From JALHNF01 sp031972295 (GTDB lineage Bacteria; Patescibacteriota; Minisyncoccia; Phycocordibacterales; UBA5272): 32,307 nucleotides of DNA. The translations under genes were made by a program, and so were the position numbers. The stretch lies in NCBI GenBank assembly GCA_031972295.1, contig DALYEZ010000008.1, positions 1 to 32,307 of the forward strand. Reading direction: 5' to 3'. Numbering within the stretch: position 1 is the first letter of the stretch; each line of letters begins with the position of its first letter. The notes under the pieces are model-generated. The model saw nothing but the letters and a program-made list of their open reading frames with translations, did no database searches and was not told the DNA's origin. Below, piece after piece: positions 21,440 through 30,635 of this stretch.

Positions 21440-22813
21440 TTATGACTTCAGAAAAGAAGGTAATTCTGAAATAGGAATGCGTGTTTGTGTCGCGTCATCT
21501 CGCATTCGTACTGTAACTGTGTCTTTGGTATCCCCTTCCAATGTTTCAAAGTCAATAGTAATACAGAACGGTGTGCCAATTTCATCCTGTCTGCGATAGC
21601 GCTTACCGATGTTTGAGTTGTCATCCCACATCACACGACCAAACTCCTTTTTCAGACTACTGTATATTTCCCGAGCCTTTGCAACGAGCTCTGGTTTGTT
21701 TTTAAGAAGCGGAGATACCGCACACAAAACAGGGGCAATATACTTTGGAAACATAAGCACTGTCCGCATATTTTCCCCTTCCCCCTCTTCTTTATACGCA
21801 CTTGTGAGCACTGCCAAGAATGCACGATCGAGACCAACTGTTGGCTCAAGTACATGTGGGACAACATGGACCTTTTTTTCTTCATCAAAGTATGTGAGTT
21901 TTTGAGTACTCCATTCCGCATGTTTTCCTAAGTCATAGTCGGTTCGATGTGCAAGTCCAGTAAGCTCTTTTGTGCCGAACGGAAATTCAAATTCAAAATC
22001 AACCGTCTTTTTTGAGTAGAAGGCCCGGGCAGTGTCTGGATGTTCATATGCGTGGAGTTTCTCACTTGGGACACCAATGGAGGCAAGCCATGCTTTTTGT
22101 CTTTCAAGCCACATATCAAACATTTCTTCCCAAGGTTCCTCTGGATGAAAGAAATATTCTATCTCCATTTGTTCAAGCTCTCGAAGTCGAAAAATAAAGT
22201 CTCGAGGTGTAATTTCATTACGAAAAGCTTTACCGACTTGGGCAATACCAAACGGAAGCTTTGGACTCATTGAGTCAAGAACGTTTTTATAGTTTACAAA
22301 AATTCCCTGCGCTGTTTCTGGACGAAGGTACGACGTTGCACTTGAGTCTTCCATTGCACCAACCTTTGTCGCAAGCATCATGTTGAACTTTCGCACAGCA
22401 CCAAGCGCATTCCCTTCAGGACTTTTAATTCCTCGTTCTTGAATGACCGCAGTCATTTCCTCAACCGTCATCACGTTAGCATCAACCCCATGTTCTTCAA
22501 GAAGGTGGTCTGCTCGATAACGTTTTTTAGTAACAAGATCATCAACAAGTGGGTCAATAAAAGAATCCACATGCCCTGTTGCCTGCCACACACGCTGATT
22601 CATCAAAATTGCAGCATCGACAAGAAACATATTCTCAGCATCATGTACAAAGGTTTTAATCCATGAATCACGAATATTGTTCTTCAAAAGTGCTCCAAGT
22701 GGACCGTAATCATACGTTCCTGCAAGTCCCCCATATATTTCAGAGCCTTGAAACACAAAGCCGCGGCGTTTGCAGAGTGAGATAATAGCCTCCATCTTGT
22801 CTTTTGATTCCAT
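21440..22813 (-). CDS. glyQS: Glycyl-tRNA synthetase (single-chain, dimeric type)
   Basis: A 457-aa class II synthetase of the alpha2 (eukaryote/archaea/Gram-positive) type rather than the alpha2beta2 GlyQ/GlyS form. Visible are CKRRGFVFQGSEIYGG, YDYGPLGALLKNNI, motif 2 around SYLRPETAQGIFVNYK and GKAFRNEITPRDFIFRLREL, the Gly-specific acidic residues in the ELEQMEIEYF segment, motif 3 in EPTVGLDRAFLAVL, and a C-terminal anticodon-binding domain (AVSPLLKNKPELV... to IDFETLEGDTKDTVTVRMRD). Length is typical. The ATG at 22813 coincides with the predicted +1. Confidence 0.97.
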   Translation of the reverse strand: MESKDKMEAIISLCKRRGFVFQGSEIYGGLAGTYDYGPLGALLKNNIRDSWIKTFVHDAENMFLVDAAILMNQRVWQATGHVDSFIDPLVDDLVTKKRYRADHLLEEHGVDANVMTVEEMTAVIQERGIKSPEGNALGAVRKFNMMLATKVGAMEDSSATSYLRPETAQGIFVNYKNVLDSMSPKLPFGIAQVGKAFRNEITPRDFIFRLRELEQMEIEYFFHPEEPWEEMFDMWLERQKAWLASIGVPSEKLHAYEHPDTARAFYSKKTVDFEFEFPFGTKELTGLAHRTDYDLGKHAEWSTQKLTYFDEEKKVHVVPHVLEPTVGLDRAFLAVLTSAYKEEGEGENMRTVLMFPKYIAPVLCAVSPLLKNKPELVAKAREIYSSLKKEFGRVMWDDNSNIGKRYRRQDEIGTPFCITIDFETLEGDTKDTVTVRMRDDATQTRIPISELPSFLKS

Positions 22814-22819
22814 TTTTAT

Positions 22820-22828
22820 ACTCTAGCA
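22820..22828 (-). promoter_or_regulatory. Extended -10 promoter of glyQS
   Basis: TGC-TAGAGT on the minus strand, six bases before the ATG at 22813, predicting a leaderless mRNA. Confidence 0.5.
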
Positions 22829-22867
22829 AAAATAGTCTGAAAATATAAGCTCCTGCCTTACTGTAAG

Positions 22868-24775
22868 CTATTGAGTAACAAGATCATCTCCTTTCCGAAA
22901 ACCATCACTGATTCGAAATTTTGTAGTGATGAGACTCGGACCCTTTGCGGCAAGTGGCGTCTTGGTAAATGTGTCTGTTGCGGTAAGAGTAAAATCTGTG
23001 GCAAGAGTAGGACTTCTCCCCACATCAACAAGTGATGGGGTCACCGCAACATGGACATACAACACTGGATCAGTACCACTACTTGACTTCACCACACTCC
23101 CCGCAGTCCACTTCACCTGTTTATCAAACTCACTGTAAGTAACAGTGCCTTGCGTTGCCTCACCTGCAATAAATCGAACATTAAATGGAAGTTTAAATTT
23201 TACCTCTGCTCGATCAATCGGATTAACGGTGTTTTTAATTTGAGAGATAAGCACGTACGATGTTTCTTGTTCCCCTTTTGGTGGCACAGGGCCGAAGACA
23301 GAAAAAGATCCTCCACTACGAGCACTTTCTGCAACAAGGGCAACGCGCGTCACAACTCGTAAGAGTGTGCTCTGTGAGCTTGCTACGGTTTCCGCTAACT
23401 GACTTTCCCCCACACGTCGAGCCTTTGCACTTACATCTAATTTTATTTCTTCGTTGGTATCAAGTGACGCAGAACTCTTTGTTTTAAACACAACAGAAAC
23501 TTTTCCTACTGCGCCCGGCTCAAGATTTGCAAGCTCTCGTACTGCGGACCTTGTCCATGTCACAGTGTTTGTTCGTGAGTCATAAAAGCCATTATCTGTT
23601 CGAACCGTTTCTTCCATAATCGCATCACCATTTAGAGTAAGTGCGATTTCTGCATTTTGAAGATTCTTGTCGACATTATTTTTATATGCAACAACAACAG
23701 TAACATCCGAACCCGAAGAAACTACATGAGCCGCGGCTTTTGCATTACCAATTAAAATATCTGTTTGTAAAAATGGTTTTGTGAGAATATAAGAAAGACT
23801 GGATTCAGCAAAAAGTGAAGCGATACTAACCCCCGAAACATCTTTCGATCCAATCTGTGCACGAATAGCTCTTGACTCCCCATCCTCACCACGAGCGATA
23901 CCAGAGACAGTAATCTCACGAATAACTCCAGGAGTAAGCACGCCTAAGTCCCAAACATTATTACCTACAGTTGGCGCAACATCAGCACTTACAAACTCAA
24001 ACCCTGTCGGATAGACAAGTTTAAGAAGAGAACTTTGAATTGTTTTACCCCGAGTAGATTCTACACGCACCTTAACCTTCATTGTTTGCCCAGGAGTAAC
24101 CTCCTTCAGAGATTCTATAGAAAGAGTCAGCGGTGAGGATTTTATTTCTACAACCTTCGTTTCTTTTTTTTCAAATGTGGCGGTTGATCCAGGAACACTG
24201 TATCTAAGTGTTGTTGTAATTGGCTTTGTGGTTCCTGGAATTCCGTACAGCGTAAGGGGAAACTTTTCTTGCACTACTGTGTTTGGAAGTACGGTCCCAA
24301 CATCTTTCACCGTTACAATTCGAGAAGTAGCAATGTCTTCAACTCCTTGCGGATAGGCTACCTCGAGATCAACAAGCTGAAGCTCAGTTGTATTTTGATT
24401 TGAAAGCGAAACAATATAGTCAAACTCTTCCCCTCCATCAATAAAGCCCGGCGCTTGTGATTCAAGAGCAATGAGATTTTGAGATACTGCGGATGACTCT
24501 CCGCTTAATCGATACCAAGCAAACACTCCCGCGGCTATACATAAAACAAGAGAGAAAATAAGTACAAGAATGGGAATCTTTTTTGAATGATTCACCCGTT
24601 CTTCAGATGGAATTTCATCAAGAATAATTTCCTCTTTGCCACCATTCCACCCTTCTGGAACATCAAATTCACGTTCATGAATAATACGACGAACATTACC
24701 TTTCGGCGCCTGTGTGGAGTCATATAAAGATTCTTGTATTTCTTCGAGTTTAGAACTCTTGTTCTCTAGTGCCAT
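22868..24775 (-). CDS. Membrane-anchored surface protein with DUF11/Ig-like repeats
   Basis: A 635-aa protein with a ~65-residue acidic cytoplasmic N-terminus, one membrane helix (residues ~67-88, IPILVLIFSLVLCIAAGVFA), and a ~540-residue external region of beta-sandwich repeats. Each repeat resembles DUF11/CARDB-type domains: GGEEFDYIVSLSNQNTTEL with VDLEVAYPQGV, later SGSDVTVVVAYKNNVDKNL, and a last repeat with VKFKLPFNVRFIAGEATQG. Such proteins are frequent on CPR surfaces; a structural or adhesive role is inferred. I chose the ATG at 24775 over the upstream TTG at 24781 because it is two nt after the predicted +1. It follows recO but has its own promoter. Confidence 0.72.
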   Translation of the reverse strand: MALENKSSKLEEIQESLYDSTQAPKGNVRRIIHEREFDVPEGWNGGKEEIILDEIPSEERVNHSKKIPILVLIFSLVLCIAAGVFAWYRLSGESSAVSQNLIALESQAPGFIDGGEEFDYIVSLSNQNTTELQLVDLEVAYPQGVEDIATSRIVTVKDVGTVLPNTVVQEKFPLTLYGIPGTTKPITTTLRYSVPGSTATFEKKETKVVEIKSSPLTLSIESLKEVTPGQTMKVKVRVESTRGKTIQSSLLKLVYPTGFEFVSADVAPTVGNNVWDLGVLTPGVIREITVSGIARGEDGESRAIRAQIGSKDVSGVSIASLFAESSLSYILTKPFLQTDILIGNAKAAAHVVSSGSDVTVVVAYKNNVDKNLQNAEIALTLNGDAIMEETVRTDNGFYDSRTNTVTWTRSAVRELANLEPGAVGKVSVVFKTKSSASLDTNEEIKLDVSAKARRVGESQLAETVASSQSTLLRVVTRVALVAESARSGGSFSVFGPVPPKGEQETSYVLISQIKNTVNPIDRAEVKFKLPFNVRFIAGEATQGTVTYSEFDKQVKWTAGSVVKSSSGTDPVLYVHVAVTPSLVDVGRSPTLATDFTLTATDTFTKTPLAAKGPSLITTKFRISDGFRKGDDLVTQ

Positions 24776-24783
24776 ATACAAAC

Positions 24784-24789
24784 AGTATA
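24784..24789 (-). promoter_or_regulatory. -10 element of the surface protein gene
   Basis: TATACT on the minus strand; predicted +1 at 24777, two bases before the ATG at 24775. It lies in the 26-nt gap after recO. Confidence 0.5.
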
Positions 24790-24801
24790 CCGCAAAGAAC
24801 C

Positions 24802-25374
24802 CTAGAGAACGCTCTCACCAAGGCGTGTTTTGATGTGTTGGAGCAACACCTCCCCTCTCATCTGATAAGAAACACAAAATGATGCTGACAAAGGAGAAAC
24901 TTCATCAAATTCCCCAGTGTGTACTTGATCGAGCATGCCAAGTGTTGCAAGCAGGCGAGCTGTTATAAGAGTCTCAGCTGTTCGGAAAAGACGTTTATCT
25001 TGATAGACATCTTCAGTGAGAGAAACAAGTGCCTGTATGTGTTCATACACAAACGGTAATGGTTCGTCAAAAACGATACACGTCCGCAACAATTTATATA
25101 CACGAGGAAATGTTGCTTGAATGGTCGGAGGTAGCGGTGTCAGTAATACACATGTTGTAATTCTCCACAACGCTTTGCCTCGCACAAGAGTGATGCGAAC
25201 CTTGTTGCCCACTTGAAGTGCAAAACGTAACTTTGATTTTAAAAGTCGTATGCCCGTTGCGTGCGCAGCAATAAGTCCGAGTGTTTCAGTAAAGACAACA
25301 TAGACTGCATCATTTTCTCCACGATCTTCTCGCTTAAGAATTACACCTTCAGTTGTGTAGTGATGATAACTCAC
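24802..25374 (-). CDS. recO: DNA repair protein RecO (short form)
   Basis: RecO helps load RecA on SSB-coated single-stranded DNA. The 190-aa protein has the RecO N-terminal OB-fold pattern (YTTEGVILKREDRGENDAVY, VFTETLGLIAAHATGIRL, KSKLRFALQVGNKVRI) followed by the helical domain (RVYKLLRTCIVFDEPLPFVY, RLLATLGMLD). It is shorter than the usual ~240 aa and lacks the four-Cys zinc finger seen in many RecO proteins; the C-terminal part is trimmed. The start is GTG at 25374, 5 nt after ileS, so it probably relies on ileS translation. Likely functional but reduced. Confidence 0.85.
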   Translation of the reverse strand: MSYHHYTTEGVILKREDRGENDAVYVVFTETLGLIAAHATGIRLLKSKLRFALQVGNKVRITLVRGKALWRITTCVLLTPLPPTIQATFPRVYKLLRTCIVFDEPLPFVYEHIQALVSLTEDVYQDKRLFRTAETLITARLLATLGMLDQVHTGEFDEVSPLSASFCVSYQMRGEVLLQHIKTRLGESVL

Positions 25375-25379
25375 AAAAA

Positions 25380-28300
25380 CTATGACAGATTAAGTTTGAT
25401 CTGATGTTCACCTACCTTTGTTTCCTCACCTTCCACAAAATCTTTGTACGTGATCTCTGAAAGTAGGCACGCCTGGATAATGGTAGCTTCGATACTTTCA
25501 ACAAACCCCTTTACCTCATCATTTCCCGAATAAAAAAGTGCTGGCATGTCTTTTGGTGTGAGTCCTTTATTTTTACGTAAATCTTGTATCGCCCGAATAA
25601 ACTCCCGTGTATCACCTTCCTTTTTAAGTTCTGGAGTAATACTAAGATCAAGTGTCACAATATCTAGAAGAGACTCATCAAAAATAACTTGTTTTACATT
25701 CACTTCATCTTGAATAAGCCCGAGATATCGCTCATTGATTTTTATCCCTGTTGAAAGGAGTGAGAGCGGCTGACGAACTTTAATAGCATTTTTCACACGC
25801 ACATCTAAGCCTTTTGAAACGACGTCTCGAACTTTTTTCATTTCTTCAACCACATCATTTTTTATCTCACCTATCTGCGGCCAACTTTCCAAATGGACAC
25901 TCTCTCTTTCTCCATCTACCATCTTGTAGACTCGCTCTGAAACAAACGGTGCAAATGGTGCAAACATTTTTGCGAACTGTAACAACACATATTCGAATGT
26001 TGAAAGTGCGGCAACCCTATCATCTTCGCCAGTGTCCCCCTTCAATCGCTCTCGACTTCGGCGCACATACCAAACAGAGAGGTCGTCGATAAAACCATCA
26101 AAAGGTCGCGCCGCTACATCAAGCGTATTTGCATCAAGTCCAGATGTTGTCTGACTCAGAGCCTGATTCAGACGGCTCAACATCCAGACATCAAGAATGT
26201 TTTGAGATGTATATGGATCTATTCGAGTGTTAGTTGTTCCTTTAAACATTTCATAGAACGCAAGCACATTTTCGAGACGCACAAAAATTCTTCGGTGCAT
26301 TTCTTCAAGATCTTTGTCGATGAAGTTTGTATTCTCTGCTTCAACAAGGGGACTTGCCATCAAATATAAGCGCAATGTGTCTGCCCCATATTTTTCTACT
26401 AAGTCCATTGGATCAGTGAAATTCTTTTTACTCTTACTCATTTTCTGGCCGTCAGAAGCCATCACAAGTCCATTTACAATTACATTTCTGTACGGAGCCT
26501 TGTCAAAAAGAGCAACGCCTAAAACCATCAAAGAGTAGAACCAGCCTCGTGTCTGATCTAATCCTTCCCCAATCCAGTCTGCAGGTAATCTGTTTTTAAA
26601 TAACGTTTCGTTTTCAAACGGATAGTGAATCTCGGCATATGGCATTGAACCCGATTCGTACCAACAATCAAATACATACGGAACTCGTGTATATTCTTTT
26701 CCATCAATAGTAAGTTTCACCTCGTCAATAAATGGTCGGTGCACATCAAGTACGCCGTTGCGATTTGGAAATGGGACGAAATCAACATCATATACCTTTG
26801 CATTTGGAAGACAATGTCCCCCCACCCGAGTATGTTCGTCTGCACCAACACAAGCAAAACTTTGGCTGTCGTTATACACAGGTGCGCCAGTGATGAGCAT
26901 CCAGAGCGGCCCGCCATGAGTCACTAAAAGTATTTTTTCATTACTATATTTTTTCTCGCAATCAAATAATACTCGCATCATTCGAGCACGTACATCTAAA
27001 TGACTCTCCCCATTTTCTGGAGTATACGCAAAATTCGTCGCAAATTCAGGATTATCAGCATAGAGCTGGTCAATTGTTTTTCCATCCCAATCCCCGTGAT
27101 TAAATTCACGAATTCGTTCATCGGTCTCAACATCAATACCGAGCGCGTCTCCAACTATCTGAGCCGTTTCCTTCGTTCGTTCAAATGGAGAGGTTATTAT
27201 TTTCGTGATTCCCTTTTCTTTTAATTCTGCGATAGCAACACTCACTTGTTGCCGACCTTTTTCAGTTAGTGAATTTGAAATTGTACCAAGACTATCAAGT
27301 GTGTTAGTAATATTCGAATTTGCCTCACCGTGACGAATACCGTAATACAAATTCTTTGCCTTCGGCATGTACTCGCGCATTTCTGCAAAACTTCCAATGA
27401 CCTTTACATCACCCTCCTCTGATTTCCATACTGGAATAGGTGCGCCCCAATAACGTGATCGTGACACCGCCCATTCATGTGCATTTTCCAACCACTTTCC
27501 AAAACGCCCTTCTTTGATATGTTCCGGTACCCATGTCACCCCCTTGTTTGCCTCAATAAGCTTGTCTTTAATTTTTGGAACATCGACAAACCATGAAGAA
27601 GTCGCATAGTTTAAAAGCGGTGTGTCGCATCGCCAACAATGCGGGTACGAGTGCACTAATTTTTCTTTTGCAAACAATTTTCCGTTATGTGCTAAATATT
27701 TTACAATCTCAATATCAGTTGACTGCGTGTCTCCAAACTTCTTTACATACAATTCTGGAAAATCAATAACTTCTTTAGTAAATTGCCCACTCATCGAAAC
27801 ATGCTTAATAACAGGAACCTTATTTGCTTTTGCAAGAGCCATGTCGTCTGCTCCAAAAGCTGGCGCAATGTGCACAATTCCCGTTCCCGTGTCTAAAGTT
27901 ACAAACTCCCCCGCCCATACTTTGTAAATATTTTCTTTATTATCAAGTGGGGTATCCACGTAATACGAAAATACTGGTTTGTATGATTTACCAACGAGAT
28001 CTTTTCCATTCACTGTCTTTATTTTCTCGTATGCAAGCCCTTTAAAAACATGCTCGAGCCTCTCTTCTGCCGCAATGTATAGCAAACCTTCGTAACGAAC
28101 GTATGCATACGCCGCCTCAGCATTTAGCGCAAGTGCCGTATTCCCTGGAAGCGTCCACGGTGTTGTTGTCCACGCAAGTAAAAAAGTTCCTGGTTCATCA
28201 ACCAATTCAAACTTCGCTGTGACCGAAATATCTGTCACGTCCTTATATCCCTGAGCAACTTCACTCTGCGCAAGTGTTGTTTCGCAGCGCGGACATATCT

Positions 28301-28856
28301 GCATTATTTTATAACCCTCATACGCCAACTTTTTTTCATACAATTGCTTCCATGACCACCAAATACTTTCAGTATATGTTGCATCCATCGTTTTGTACGC
28401 ATGTTCCATGTCCACCCATCGTCCAACGCGCGGAACTATTTTTTTCCACTCTTTTTCGTAGCGTAAAACAGAATCAAAACACGCCTGATTAAATTTATCC
28501 AAACCAAAATTCTCAATTTCTTTTTTGTGATTAAGATTAAGTTCCTTCTCAATCATGTTTTCAATCGGTAGGCCGTGACAATCCCAGCCCCACACTCGAC
28601 GCACATAGTCGCCTTTCATAGTTCTGTAGCGTGGCACCACATCTTTCATAGTTCCAGCTAAAATGTGTCCGTGGTGCGGCACGCCCGTTGCAAACGGAGG
28701 TCCATCATAAAAAGTAAAGTTTTGCTTAGCAATCACTCCTCCTGGTTTTTCAAGGCTCTTTTCAAAGATCTTGTTCTCTTGCCAGAAATGCAGAACATCG
28801 AGCTCCTTTTCAGCTATCGACTTTTTAGGTGTACTTGAGGCAGGTTTTTCACTCAT
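25380..28856 (-). CDS. ileS: Isoleucyl-tRNA synthetase with inserted histidine-phosphatase domain
   Basis: An 1158-aa class I synthetase of the eukaryote/archaea-like (IleS2) type. It has the HIGH-type motif PHHGHILAG (H61-H64), the CP1 editing domain (~190-420) with TTPWTLPGNTALAL and GTGIVHIAPAFGADD, RSRYWGAPIPVW (467-477), FDCWYESGSMPYAE, LDQTRGWFY, DGQKMSKSKKNF (KMSKS 805-809) and the helical anticodon-binding region to the C-terminus. Between VIGSFAEMRE (486-495) and GVLDVHRPFIDEV (701-713) there is an extra domain of ~190 residues that matches the histidine phosphatase (phosphoglycerate mutase-like) family. The frame is continuous. The start is ATG at 28856 with a predicted 1-nt leader. 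recO follows 5 nt later. Confidence 0.96.
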   Translation of the reverse strand: MSEKPASSTPKKSIAEKELDVLHFWQENKIFEKSLEKPGGVIAKQNFTFYDGPPFATGVPHHGHILAGTMKDVVPRYRTMKGDYVRRVWGWDCHGLPIENMIEKELNLNHKKEIENFGLDKFNQACFDSVLRYEKEWKKIVPRVGRWVDMEHAYKTMDATYTESIWWSWKQLYEKKLAYEGYKIMQICPRCETTLAQSEVAQGYKDVTDISVTAKFELVDEPGTFLLAWTTTPWTLPGNTALALNAEAAYAYVRYEGLLYIAAEERLEHVFKGLAYEKIKTVNGKDLVGKSYKPVFSYYVDTPLDNKENIYKVWAGEFVTLDTGTGIVHIAPAFGADDMALAKANKVPVIKHVSMSGQFTKEVIDFPELYVKKFGDTQSTDIEIVKYLAHNGKLFAKEKLVHSYPHCWRCDTPLLNYATSSWFVDVPKIKDKLIEANKGVTWVPEHIKEGRFGKWLENAHEWAVSRSRYWGAPIPVWKSEEGDVKVIGSFAEMREYMPKAKNLYYGIRHGEANSNITNTLDSLGTISNSLTEKGRQQVSVAIAELKEKGITKIITSPFERTKETAQIVGDALGIDVETDERIREFNHGDWDGKTIDQLYADNPEFATNFAYTPENGESHLDVRARMMRVLFDCEKKYSNEKILLVTHGGPLWMLITGAPVYNDSQSFACVGADEHTRVGGHCLPNAKVYDVDFVPFPNRNGVLDVHRPFIDEVKLTIDGKEYTRVPYVFDCWYESGSMPYAEIHYPFENETLFKNRLPADWIGEGLDQTRGWFYSLMVLGVALFDKAPYRNVIVNGLVMASDGQKMSKSKKNFTDPMDLVEKYGADTLRLYLMASPLVEAENTNFIDKDLEEMHRRIFVRLENVLAFYEMFKGTTNTRIDPYTSQNILDVWMLSRLNQALSQTTSGLDANTLDVAARPFDGFIDDLSVWYVRRSRERLKGDTGEDDRVAALSTFEYVLLQFAKMFAPFAPFVSERVYKMVDGERESVHLESWPQIGEIKNDVVEEMKKVRDVVSKGLDVRVKNAIKVRQPLSLLSTGIKINERYLGLIQDEVNVKQVIFDESLLDIVTLDLSITPELKKEGDTREFIRAIQDLRKNKGLTPKDMPALFYSGNDEVKGFVESIEATIIQACLLSEITYKDFVEGEETKVGEHQIKLNLS
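26772..27356 (-). other. Histidine-phosphatase (RHG) domain inserted in IleRS
   Basis: Residues ~501-695 of IleRS. The catalytic signature is complete: LYYGIRHGEANSN (R508, H509 nucleophile), ITSPFERTKETAQIV (R560), REFNHGDWDGK (E584) and LLVTHGGPLWML (H647). Order and spacing fit a small alpha/beta histidine phosphatase of the cobC/GpmB/SixA kind. The insertion lies in the synthetase core after the editing domain and before the KMSKS loop. Substrate is unknown. Confidence 0.92.
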
Positions 28857-28863
28857 AATGTCC

Positions 28864-28872
28864 AGTGTAACA
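28864..28872 (-). promoter_or_regulatory. Extended -10 promoter of ileS
   Basis: TGT-TACACT on the minus strand; predicted +1 at 28857, one base before the ATG at 28856. Confidence 0.5.
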
Positions 28873-28898
28873 TAGAGCCCGAGGCCAGAAAAAATACC

Positions 28899-30620
28899 TT
28901 ACATTCGCTCTGGGGTTTGAATACCAAGGAGATGGAGACCATTTTTAAGTACCATTCCAACTGCTTTCGTAACAGCCAAACGATGAGTAGAAAGCTCTGT
29001 ATTATTTTCATCAATCACTTTATTTGCTGCGTACCAACTATTGAATGCCTGAGCAAGAAGAAGTAAGTAGTGTGCGATATGGTGCGGTGCATATTCTTGC
29101 GCAGCTTGAAGAGCAACCTCTTCAAATCGATACAACATTCTTTCAAGGTCTGTTGTAATATATTCCTTTGCTAATTGCGGACGCATTCCTGAAGCCTCCC
29201 CTTTTTCAAGAAGTGCTCGTGTACGCACGTAGGTGTACTGAATGTATGGGCCAGAATCGCCTTCAAAGGAGAGCGCTTCTTCTGGATCAAAATTCACAGG
29301 CTTTCCGGGTGCAACTTTTAGAATCGAGAACTTAAGTGCGGCAATAGCAACCATGTCTGCAAACCCGTCAGTATCCATTCCAATACTTCGTTCAGTAAAT
29401 TTTTCTTTTGCAACCTCTTTAATAGCATCTAAAACTTCTTCTGCAGTAGGCACACCACCAAGACGTGAAGACATTTTTGCACCCTTAAATGTCATTCGCC
29501 CATGAGTGAGGTGAACTGTTTTTTCTTGCCACTCTTTATGAATCTCACCCGCTGCCGTAGCAACAACTTTAAAATACGGACCTTGTTCATGATCCGTCAC
29601 AAAAACAGAAATGTCTGGATGATATGTATCAAACTTAAGAGAAAGAAGGCCTAGGTCTTTTGCTTCATAAGTTGGATTTCCATCTTTATTTATAAAAACT
29701 CTTGTATGCAAACCTCGTGCCTCACCATCGAAAATAACTGCCCCTTCGCTTTGTACAAAAACATCGGGAATATTTTCCTCAACAAGTTGTTTACCAATAG
29801 GACCTGTTTCAGATTCAAAAATAAAACCATCAAACGTTGATCCGAGTCTTTTGGTTACAAAATTAAAATAGCGAATATTTAACTCCTTACAAACATAAAA
29901 GATTTTATATTCCTGAGAGTTAACATCTTTTTTATACAACTTATTCGCAATCTCTCGAACTTCTTTCTGTACCTGTTCACTCTCATCATATGCTTTTGTA
30001 CCCTCAACATACATTGGACCGGCTTCTGAAATAAAATTCTGCACATCATCAATGCCTTTAGTTGCTTTTACAACCCAATCCTCACCCCCCTTCTGCATCA
30101 CCATCCGGATTGCTTTTGCAATACCGAGTGAAACATCCGAAGGATATGAAATCACCACTGTCTGTGCCCCAGTATTCTTTACAATCCTCGTCATCGCCTC
30201 ACCAATAGTGTTATTCATCAAGTGCCCAATATGAAACGGCTTGAAAAGATTTGGTGATGAATGTTCAACTAAAATCTTTTTTCCTGAGTGAAAATTATTT
30301 TTTCCGTACACTTCTTCTTGTTCTAAAATATCCGCAAGTAATGTAGAGAGTGCACCCTGTGTAAGAGTTAGATTTATAAATCCTGGACCTGCGGTAGTTA
30401 CAGATGCAATACGTGTATCATTCAGCTCGCGAATTTTTACTACAAGAGTTTCGGCAAGTTCTTTAGGATTTTGTTTTAAATCTTTTGCTGCAGAAAGTGC
30501 AATAGAAGTAGCGAAATCACCATGAGAAAGTTCCTGTGGGTGCTCTAAAACAACCCCTCGAGTTATCCCGAGCTCTGTGCAAATCTTTTGTATTTCTGTC
30601 TGTAGCGCTTCCTTAATCAC
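28899..30620 (-). CDS. argS: Arginyl-tRNA synthetase
   Basis: A 573-aa class I ArgRS. The N-terminal Add-1 tRNA-binding domain (~1-105) includes LSHGDFATSIAL and AGPGFINLTL. The catalytic domain has VEHSSPNLFKPFHIGHLMN (HIGH motif), YEAKDLGL and a degenerate second motif HGRMTFKGAKMSSRLGG, usual for ArgRS. The C-terminal DALR anticodon-binding domain carries YIQYTYVRTRALL and HYLLLLAQAFNSWYAA. The start is GTG at 30620, which coincides with the predicted +1 of an extended -10. dut ends 12 nt upstream. Identification secure. Confidence 0.97.
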   Translation of the reverse strand: MIKEALQTEIQKICTELGITRGVVLEHPQELSHGDFATSIALSAAKDLKQNPKELAETLVVKIRELNDTRIASVTTAGPGFINLTLTQGALSTLLADILEQEEVYGKNNFHSGKKILVEHSSPNLFKPFHIGHLMNNTIGEAMTRIVKNTGAQTVVISYPSDVSLGIAKAIRMVMQKGGEDWVVKATKGIDDVQNFISEAGPMYVEGTKAYDESEQVQKEVREIANKLYKKDVNSQEYKIFYVCKELNIRYFNFVTKRLGSTFDGFIFESETGPIGKQLVEENIPDVFVQSEGAVIFDGEARGLHTRVFINKDGNPTYEAKDLGLLSLKFDTYHPDISVFVTDHEQGPYFKVVATAAGEIHKEWQEKTVHLTHGRMTFKGAKMSSRLGGVPTAEEVLDAIKEVAKEKFTERSIGMDTDGFADMVAIAALKFSILKVAPGKPVNFDPEEALSFEGDSGPYIQYTYVRTRALLEKGEASGMRPQLAKEYITTDLERMLYRFEEVALQAAQEYAPHHIAHYLLLLAQAFNSWYAANKVIDENNTELSTHRLAVTKAVGMVLKNGLHLLGIQTPERM

Positions 30621-30626
30621 CCTTTG

Positions 30627-30635
30627 ATACTATCA
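30627..30635 (-). promoter_or_regulatory. Extended -10 promoter of argS overlapping the dut stop codon
   Basis: TGA-TAGTAT on the minus strand, where the TGA (30635-30633) is the stop codon of dut. Six bases separate the hexamer from the GTG at 30620, predicting a leaderless mRNA with a GTG start. Confidence 0.4.
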
